DNA of 64,000 nucleotides from Strongylocentrotus purpuratus (Eukaryota > Echinodermata > Echinoidea > Camarodonta > Strongylocentrotidae): assembly GCF_000002235.5 (NCBI RefSeq), contig NW_022145596.1, forward strand, positions 27,631,299 through 27,695,298, read 5' to 3'. The translations under genes and the position numbers were made by a program. Below the pieces are notes generated by a model. That model searched no databases. It saw only the letters and a list, made by a program, of their open reading frames with translations, and had not been told where the DNA came from. Position 1 is the first letter of the stretch; each line of letters opens with the position of its first letter. Of the stretch, positions 24,601 through 35,200 are shown piece by piece.

Positions 24601-25903
24601 CTCCTTGTAATATTAGCCAGATAATGTGCTTGTAGTTTTCTATCCTCATCATCCCTATCGTTGCCCATATGAGTGACTACAAAGTCGACCAGGTTGCCTG
24701 TTATGTTGAGCGTAGCGCTGATAGCTGGAGCCAGTTCACCCCTCGGCGATGGAAGGAGATGATGCTCAGATTTTAGGATGGGGTGTCGGGACAGAAGCAA
24801 ATTTCTACAAGACCAGAGCAAGAACACAGACTTAAAGGGCTCTATTTATTAAACAGGAGAAAAAAATTGTTGAGTAATCAGTCCAAAAGTTGTTGGGAAG
24901 TTGGATCTTCAGGATAGCATAGAACTTTTTCAAAAATAATCTCTTTATTAATGATGATATGGTTAAATTTTAGAGGTATTTGTAGGACAACACAAACAGA
25001 ACACTAATATTAAACTCTTATTGAAAATTGCTTTATTTTCCTGCAGCAAACCTTAAAGACTTTTCCTGACATTTATGAAGATTTTTTTCCTGATATTCTG
25101 TGACAAATTAATACATAAAGCAGCTACTTCTTACAAACCATAAAAATGTTAATTAGTACATTAAACAATGATAAGACTTTCATCAATGACTTTGTCCTCC
25201 ACAAAACAAACCATGATACATGACACCTAAGTAATTTCTTTGAACATGGAGAGATCCTACTTTGTGCACAAACACAATCACCCCATGCAATCACAAGGAG
25301 AAAGACTGACTCACCCCCACGTGTGTAGCTTTGTAGATGGACCAAAATCATCATGCATGCGTAGCCTTTCTCCCAGCCACATGCTGATATCATTATGACC
25401 CAAGAAGGGCTTAGAAGCATCACTCTCTAAAAGTGTTATTATATCGGCACCTGTGATATGCAAAACAAATTGAGAAGGGGGGTGGGGGGGGGATGTCAGA
25501 TTAAAATTGATATGATAGGATTCTAGTGCACAACCTTAATGCTATATCAACCCACAATAATGTAATACTACTCATGGTGCTAATGATGACAATGATTATA
25601 TCAATGAAATAGGACTTGATAAATGAAATCAAATGAAAGATGAGCCTAAATTTATGGATGAAGTCCAGTTTGAGTAACATTAGTCAACATTAGTGTGGAA
25701 GAGTTAATACTAATAATCTAAAATAACAGCATTGCTATTATTGTTATCCTTCTTAAGGATATATCAAGCTTATGTGTAGTACAATTATAACTCAATGCTT
25801 TCCCCATTCTATAGTCATCAGTCTATTTAGGTGTCCCCTCTTTTCATTTACATTATTTTCCACCACCTTGTTACTCTCTCTCTTTCTCACTTAGGCATTC
25901 CTC

Positions 25904-25947
<44 letters not shown>

Positions 25948-26222
25948 GCATGTTTTAAGGGAATGTGGGAGGGTCTCCCATTATTGTGGGCCAGAGTAGT
26001 AAGTGCAAGACACTGAGTGCCCTTCAGGCTCACCTGAATCTTCCAGCATCTGAGCAGCTCTCTCATAGCTTGGCCATCCATCGTTGTCGTACATGAAGTG
26101 AGACGTCCAAATCAGACTGGTAAACTCCCGAGGGTTTTCTTTCTCTAAAGCAGGCCTGGAGGTGTGGGCTGGAAGACGATACGCAAAGCCAGCAATTCCA
26201 ACGATGGCAACAAGGATGATAA
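21666..26222 (-). other. CWH43 exons 8-14: C-terminal EEP-like domain
   Basis: Seven small exons encode residues about 440-749. The order of blocks is that of the endonuclease/exonuclease/phosphatase fold: E511 in LLESD, H593 in VTHMGN with acidic residues after it, [12 protein letters not shown] near 625 and a final histidine-rich block. In CWH43 proteins this domain is fused to the membrane half; in yeast and animals it is thought to act on the GPI lipid. Exon 8 also carries the last hydrophobic segment ([14 protein letters not shown]). Confidence 0.85.
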
Positions 26223-29200
26223 CTGAAAAGAAGGACAGTGAACAAGACAAAATGTTGAGTTTCATGTTGGTTAATCCCTAAAAATTAAAGATAATACCAG
26301 TATTCAGTGGCTCCAGTCAAGTATCTGCCCGTTGAACCAAAGATCATGCATTCAAACCTCAGGCCTTAAATTAATCGACGGCCATCGACGGCCAGGCCGT
26401 CGATGCCCCTATGACTGGCCGCGGTGCCCTCCCAAAAAAAGATATATTCACGGCCAAAAAGGCCGTGCCCTTTTTTTCAAACTGGCCGACGTGCCTTTTT
26501 TTCCAACTGGACGTGCCCCTTTTATTTTAAATTTGCGCACATAAAACCACCAATTGCGCCCATAATCATCTAAAATTAGACGGCAAGGCGCAAGTGTTTT
26601 CCGTGAAAATGCGCACATAAATTATTAGAACAGTAAAAATACACGAATCACGAACAGTTTGCCGCCCACGAGCTCTCTTCTAGCTTCGTATTTAGTGCTT
26701 TAATAAGGCGCAAGTGCCGTGAAAATGCGCCCTTTGTTATTATATAGGCAATGCGCTAGCGCACGTACGTACGTACGTTCATATTATGCGATCGCATGAT
26801 ATGCATATGGTGCATGCTGTTGACGCACGCACGTACGTACAAATCGAAGGCCAGGCAGGATCAAGAAAACAAATCGTCAAATGGAGAAATAAACAAGCAT
26901 TCAAATAGTCATTAGAGATCTGTCGAGGTTTGTTTGTAGGCCTAGTTTATTATTTTATCTCAAATAGAATTTAGAATTATCTTATTAATAAGTTAAGAAC
27001 ACCTACGATGTTCTCGATCGTAGTTACTCTCATTTTGCCACCAGCCGACCTCGCTTCAAAAAGCTACCCCGCCAGCTTCCCAAGACGAACGTTTCGAGTC
27101 CCGGTAAAATTCCGAGGGTGCATCGGTTTCGCTGGCAAACTTCCAGCCCGACAGCTTCCCACCAAAAGTGGCGAGAGTGTGTGTGCGAGGAACGATTTTG
27201 GTTTCGTGAATGCACGTTACGCAACTGAGCTGAGCGTGTCACTTTCAGCTGTCGAATGTCTATAAGGACATTTTTACATCTTATTTCATTAGTTAGGCCT
27301 ATGTAGACCTTTCTATACAACAGTTAAAAAGATAATTTCTTCAAATTTGCTCCTACTACCGAGAGAGTGGCGGAAGGTTTGTGTGTGAGGTGCGATTTTG
27401 ATTTGGAATACCCGGCCCAGTAAACTTGCCAATTAAGTCCTTCTGACTTTCGATGTTTGTGAAATTGACAATTTATTTATTCATTTGCTCATCAATATTT
27501 TTAGTTACTTTAAAATACTGTTTAATGTGCAAGTTTGATGTTCTTAATCAATCTTTCCTGTTCATATTGTTAAGATTAAAAAGTTATTAAATTGATCGTT
27601 CGATCTAGATCTATTCACATTATGAAATTAACATTTGTAGACTCTCTTTGAACTTATGATTAGATAAGCGGCCTATCTTTTTTTGGAAAATTGCCCCTTG
27701 CTCTGGTAAATTCCCGTGGCAAAGGGCAACTTAAAAAAAAAATTGCCCCTTGCTCCTGGCTGCTAAATCTAAGGCTTGCGGGCCGCCGTCTTGTTTGCAG
27801 GCGCGTAGCCAGAGTTTGGTGTTTGGGGGGGCACATACATGTAATCGATCGAGGTCAAAAAAAGGGGTCTACAAAATTTCAACCGATCCTGGAAATTTTA
27901 GGGGGGGCACGTGCCCCCCCGTGGCTACGCGCCTGCTTGTTTGTATGTACCGTAGACCTCTATACATTCTGTGAAGAAGCTGGTGCTAAAAGTCATGGGA
28001 AATTGATCCTGCACAAGTTTCATAAAATACACATGACATCTAACAAAAATAGAATCAATTTTTTTGGCCTCATACTCGATGCCCTTTTTGTAAAATATTT
28101 TGGCCTCGATGCCCTTTTTGTAAAAATATTTTGGCCTTGGTGCCCTTAAAAATATGAGGTACTCGAGGCCAAACTGGCCTTGCCCTAAAAATGACGAAAT
28201 TTAAGGCCTGAAACCTATACAAGTTGCCAGAGGGATAGGATGAGTGAACTATTTGTTGTGTGCTAACGTGCCTTTCCTGTTTTCCAAAGATGCATGCATT
28301 GTTACAGTGTAACATAGTCCCTCTCTCATTAGGCCTTGTGTGTCGGAGAGTCACTTTTAGTGAACCCAATAAACTATTAACTAGTCATAAAGAGAATAGG
28401 GGGTAACTCCAGTGTAGCAGTAACACCTGCACATCCAATAGTAGTACACCTAGGGGGTGTTTCACAAAGATCCTAAGTTGAACTTATCTCTGAATTGGAC
28501 TTAACAATTATGGAAATATTTTGTAAAAGTTATTTTAAAAGGCATAAAATGTTGATTCAGATCATTCATATTTTCTATTATCAAGGAGATTTCATGTTTT
28601 TGATGTGGAATTTATGAAAGTCTAAAATACTTGAGCTTTTGTTTTTGAATATATTTATTCATAAGACTGCAAATGGCTCTCCATAACTGTAAGTCCAATT
28701 TATATCAGAGTTAAGTTCGACTGGGACGTCTGCTTGATGGTTTATAGTGATTACATTAAATTCACTGTTTCTCTCCGGGCACAGGTAATGCTGAATGAAA
28801 TAAAACATGCAGAAAAGGTTAATAATTGTCATCTCAAAAGGCAAGTTCAAAACCTCAAGAATGAATGATTACTTTCACGGGCTATAAGAAGCTTCGAAAA
28901 ATGATAGGAAAGATCTGAAACTTACAAATCTTGGCATCTGCAAAGGCCTGGTGAGAACCAGTTCCATCCAGATTGGAGAATCCGATGTGAGTGCATTCCT
29001 TTTCATCTGTGTTTCGTGGTGATCCTTTGCCTAAAGCTCGACCCAGCATAAACACACAGAAAACTAGCAGGATAGCAGTCTGCTCCCTGCAAAAAATACC
29101 GTTCATGATAATAATGATGATCAACAAAAAGCAATAACCAATTGCAGAACATAAATTGTGCTTTTTCTAAATAAAGAAGGAGGATGGAGGCAGAACAGCC

Positions 29201-32200
29201 CCCAAATTTTCCTTCTTTGACAATTATTCTGTTGGAAAAAAAATCTTGGAATCATGTATATATCCCTTTACTCAAAGCAACTATGAGTTGTGTTTTCAAT
29301 ACACTAAAAGCGAAAACTGTCCACAGAAGTGATATTACTGTCCTTTTGAAAGACAATAGAAGAATATAAAATTATTTTTTGATAATTTGTAAAGATCTCT
29401 GCATTAAATATTGACAAATTATATGTTTTTTAAAACTTTTTTTCATTCATCTTTTATTATGATTCTTATCATTATTGTTATTACTTTCACTCTTACTATC
29501 ATTATCATCATTATCATTATTATTATCATCATTATCATTTAATCATAATTATTATTATTATTATTGATTAAATCATCTTTTTCAGAAATCAAATATTTAC
29601 CTGGTGAGGTATCCGTAAGGCACAAAGTTGTAGGCCACGGTCCACACAGAGAACAGCATCTCAAAGAGGTAGGTTGCCATGACAACGAGCAGGGTCTTGA
29701 CTGGAGGACAGCTGATCAAGCGGTCACTCATCTCGGGCCATGCCGCCATGATGAAGAGACTGAAGATGAGACCAAAGGCAAATGAGAAGAAGCCTGAAAA
29801 AAAGGGAAAAAGACATTGGAAAGTGGAAATTGAAAATTCACCAAGTATGTTTTCATTTTGCTTACAAAATTAGACTGACGTGGGCGTTATACAAGAAGCC
29901 ACTACCATAAATCTCTGTGTATAAGACGCACTTTTTTGCCGCCGAAAAAAATTCAAAGTCGGAGGTGCGTCTTATACACAGGTACAAAAAAAAAAAAAAA
30001 TGTCTCCCAGCTCAGTTATCGATGTGTTGACTCACCACTCGGAAACTAGAACACTCAAATTTGTCTGTCATCTTGGTTTGAAAGTAATCTTTCTGATATA
30101 ATAATAATTCCTCCAATTTTTCTTCTATTACACACGGCGTACCACATGGTTCTATCCTAGGTCCTCTACTGTTTTTTTAATTTACATTAACGATCGTACA
30201 CATTCAACTGCACCTCGCAGTTAAGTGAAAGTCCTTCCCGCATGGTTTTTTTTAACACAGACCTGGCTTGCTGCCGACAAAGTCAGCAGAACCCACAAAA
30301 AAAAGATTTTCTTTTCTTTTCTTGGCCCAAAAATAGGGGTGCGTCTCAGAGAGATTCACAGAGATTTACGGTACTATCATTATTACATTTCTTCAATGAG
30401 TGAGTTTTATGCAAATTTGACGATATAAATAAAAAAGAAAACAGTGAAACATCCCAACAGTAAGGTACTGGATTCTAAATAACAGTTCCTCACTAAGTAT
30501 CAGAGGAAAATATTTTTATTTCATGGCTTAATAAGATTTGAAAAATAAAATCGAGTTATATGGAAACATATTCTTTTGTTACGCAGAAATTCTGCACATC
30601 TCATACAATACTTGATGTAATACTGAACAATTTTTTCTTCTTCTTCAATAAAATGCACAATTTGTTCCGTCTACAAAGGAAGCACAACTACAATTTAGGA
30701 TAAGAAGTAGAGAACAGTATGATGACTAAAATCAAACATTGCTATGGACTAATGTCCCTTTTTATCAATCTGTGAATTTACTCAGAATCCTGTGTGTTTG
30801 ACCTTACCTGAGAGAAAGTAGAGTCCTAACGCTGTATGTCCACCCACAAACCAAATCCATAGAAAGTTGGTGACAAGATCCAGCTTGGTTGACAACAGTA
30901 TGCCTGTTACGAGTTCAAGGAAAACTGCAGCACTGTCAACAAACAGAAAGAAGTAAATACATAAGAGAATGTCATGTAATACATTTCTGTAGGATAACAT
31001 CTCAGCCCTTTTAATAGTTTATTTAAATTCCATAACATACATAATTGATATAGGTCTTATTGTCTTCCACATTACATAAAACAAAACCCAATTCTCAATG
31101 GGTTCAGTTTAATCTCCTTAATCTCACAGTAAATGACCACCACCACCTAACCACTGCCCACCATCGACTAGGTCATCCTTGACCGTTTCATACCTTGCTA
31201 GGATAGGGTGTGGCCTGAGCAGAGGGTAGCCAGTGAACGATCACCAGCTATCAATTACCAACACCTCCCCAAAGATCACTGTTAGGTGACCCTTGAATGT
31301 CTTTTATCTTGCTCGGAATGGGTGGGTCAGGCAAAGGGTACCCAGGAACCAACCATCAGCTTACCACGGACACCTTTCTAAGATCCCTGTACGTTACCCT
31401 ACCTTGCTGGGAATGGGAGGGTCAAGCAAAGGGTACCCAGCAACCAACCAACCATCAGCTTACCACAGACACCTCCCTAAGATCCCTGTAAGTTACCCTA
31501 CCTTGCTGGGAATGGGAGGGTCAAGCAAAGGGTGCCCAGCAACCAACCAACCATCAGCTTACCACGGACACCTCCCTAAGATCCCTGTAAGTTACCCTAC
31601 CTTGCTGGGAATGGGAGGGTCAAGCAAAGGGTACCCAGCAACCAACCAACCATCAGCTTACCACGGACACCTCCCTAAGATCCCTGTAAGTTACCCTACC
31701 TTGCTGGGAATGGGAGGGTCAAGCAAAGGGTACCCAGCAACCAACCAACCATCAGCTTACCACGGACACCTCCCTAAGATCCCTGTAAGTTACCCTACCT
31801 TGCTGGGAATGGGAGGGTCAAGCAAAGGGTACCCAGCAACCAACCAACCATCAGCTTACCATGGACACCTCTCTAAGATCCCTGTAAGTTACCCTACCTT
31901 GCTGGGAATGGGAGGGTCAAGCAAAGGGTACCCAGCAACCAACCAACCATCAGCTTACCACAGACATCTCCCGAAGATCCCAGTAAGTTACCCTACCTTG
32001 CTGGGAATGGGAGGGTCAAGCAAAGGGTACCCAGCAACCAACCAACCATCAGCTTACCACGGACACCTCCCTAAGATCCCTGTAAGTTACCCTACCTTGC
32101 TGGGAATGGGAGGGTCAAGCAAAGGGTACCCAGCAACCAACCAACCATCAGCTTACCATGGAAACCTCTCTAAGATCCCTGTAAGTTACCCTACCTTGCT

Positions 32201-35200
32201 GGGAATGGGAGGGTCAAGCAAAGGGTACCCAGCAACCAACCAACCATCAGCTTACCACAGACATCTCCCGAAGATCCCAGTAAGTTACCCTACCTTGCTG
32301 GGAATGGGAGGGTCAAGCAAAGGGTACCCAGCAACCAACCAACCATCAGCTTACCACGGACACCTCCCTAAGATCCCTGTAAGTTACCCTACCTTGCTGG
32401 GAATGGGAGGGTCAAGCAAAGGGTACCCAGCAACCAACCAACCATCAGCTTACCACGGACACCTCCCTAAGATCCCTGTAAGTTACCCTTCCTTGCTGGG
32501 AATGGGAGGGTCAAGCAAAGGGTACCCAGCAACCAACCAACCATCAGCTTACCACGGACACCTCCCTAAGATCCCTGTAAGTTACCCTACCTTGCTGGGA
32601 ATGGGAGGGTCAAGCAAAGGGTACCCAGCAACCAACCAACCATCAGCTTACCACGGACACCTCCCTAAGATCCCTGTAAGTTACCCTACCTTGCTGGGAA
32701 TGGGAGGGTCAAGCAAAGGGTACCCAGCAACCAACCAACCATCAGCTTACCATGGACACCTCCCTAAGATCCCTGTAAGTTACCCTACCTTGCTGGGAAT
32801 GGGAGGGTCAAGCAAAGGGTACCCAGCAACCAACCAACCATCAGCTTACCACGGACACCTCCCTAAGATCCCTGTAAGTTACCCTACCTTGCTGGGAATG
32901 GGAGGGTCAAGCAAAGGGTACCCAGCAACCAACCAACCATCAGCTTACCACGGACACCTCCCTAAGATCCCTGTAAGTTACCCTACCTTGCTGGGAATGG
33001 GAGGGTCAAGCAAAGGGTACCCAGCAACCAACCAACCATCAGCTTACCACGGACACCTCCCTAAGATCCCTGTAAGTTACCCTACCTTGCTGGGAATGGG
33101 AGGGTCAAGCAAAGGGTACCCAGCAACCAACCAACCATCAGCTTACCACGGACACCTCCCTAAGATCCCTGTAAGTTACCCTACCTTGCTGGGAATGGGA
33201 GGGTCAAGCAAAGGGTACCCAGCAACCAACCAACCATCAGCTTACCATGGACACCTCCCTAAGATCCCTGTAAGTTACCCTACCTTGCTGGGAATGGGAG
33301 GGTCAAGCAAAGGGTACCCAGCAACCAACCAACCATCAGCTTACCATGGACACCTCTCTAAGATCCCTGTAAGTTACCCTACCTTGCTGGGAATGGGAGG
33401 GTCAAGCAAAGGGTACCCAGCAACCAACCAACCATCAGCTTACCACAGACATCTCCCGAAGATCCCTGTTAGTTACCCTACCTTGCTGGGAATGGGAGGG
33501 TCAAGCAAAGGGTACCCAGCAACCAACCAACCATCAGCTTACCACGGACACCTCCCTAAGATCCCTGTAAGTTACCCTACCTTGCTGGGAATGGGAGGGT
33601 CAAGCAAAGGGTACCCAGCAACCAACCAACCATCAGCTTACCACGGACACCTCCCTAAGATCCCTGTAAGTTACCCTACCTTGCTGGGAATGGGAGGGTC
33701 AAGCAAAGGGTACCCAGCAACCAACCAACCATCAGCTTACCACGGACACCTCCCTAAGATCCCTGTAAGTTACCCTACCTTGCTGGGAATGGGAGGGTCA
33801 AGCAAAGGGTACCCAGCAACCAACCAACCATCAGCTTACCATGGACACCTCTCTAAGATCCCTGTAAGTTACCCTACCTTGCTGGGAATGGGAGGGTCAA
33901 GCAAAGGGTACCCAGCAACCAACCAACCATCAGCTTACCACAGACATCTCCCGAAGATCCCTGTTAGTTACCCTACCTTGCTGGGAATGGGAGGGTCAAG
34001 CAAAGGGTACCCAGCAACCAACCAACCATCAGCTTACCACGGACACCTCCCTAAGATCCCTGTAAGTTACCCTACCTTGCTGGGAATGGGAGGGTCAAGC
34101 AAAGGGTACCCAGCAACCAACCAACCATCAGCTTACCACGGACACCTCCCTAAGATCCCTGTAAGTTACCCTACCTTGCTGGGAATGGGAGGGTCAAGCA
34201 AAGGGTACCCAGCAACCAACCAACCATCAGCTTACCACAGACACCTCCCTAAGATCCCTGTAAGTTACCCTACCTTGCTGGGAATGGGAGGGTCAAGCAA
34301 AGGGTACCCAGCAACCAACCAACCATCAGCTTACCACAGACATCTCCCGAAGATCCCTGTTAGTTTCCCTACCTTGCTGGGAATGGGAGGGTCAAGCAAA
34401 GGGTACCCAGCAACCAACCAACCATCAGCTTACCACGGACACCTCCCTAAGATCCCTGTAAGTTACCCTACCTTGCTGGGAATGGGAGGGTCAAGCAAAG
34501 GGTACCCAGCAACCAACCAACCATCAGCTTACCACGGACACCTCCCTAAGATCCCTGTAAGTTACCCTACCTTGCTGGGAATGGGAGGGTCAAGCAAAGG
34601 GTACCCAGCAACCAACCAACCATCAGCTTACCACGGACACCTCCCTAAGATCCCTGTAAGTTACCCTACCTTGCTGGGAATGGGAGGGTCAAGCAAAGGG
34701 TACCCAGCAACCAACCAACCATCAGCTTACCATGGACACCTCCCTAAGATCCCTGTAAGTTACCCTACCTTGCTGGGAATGGGAGGGTCAAGCAAAGGGT
34801 ACCCAGCAACCAACCAACCATCAGCTTACCATGGACACCTCTCTAAGATCCCTGTAAGTTACCCTACCTTGCTGGGAATGGGAGGGTCAAGCAAAGGGTA
34901 CCCAGCAACCAACCAACCATCAGCTTACCACAGACATCTCCCGAAGATCCCTGTTAGTTACCCTACCTTGCTGGGAATGGGAGGGTCAAGCAAAGGGTAC
35001 CCAGCAACCAACCAACCATCAGCTTACCACGGACACCTCCCTAAGATCCCTGTAAGTTACCCTACCTTGCTGGGAATGGGTGTGGTCCAGGCAGGGGGTT
35101 TCCGGTAACTGACCATCGGCTCACCACCGCCACCTCCCCATAGATCCAGTGAGTGACAAAAAGAAGACTCCCGAAACCTATGCCAATAGTCTTCCAATAA

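Noticed and set aside
27008..27320. Short frames on both strands inside the 26360-28210 element
   Set aside because: They have no transposase motif and overlap on opposite strands in GC-rich repeat DNA.
31293..35108. 1271-codon plus-strand open frame as a repetitive protein gene
   Set aside because: It lies antisense in CWH43 intron 4 and runs into exon 4. Its openness follows from the 99-nt unit, and no promoter or splice context supports it.
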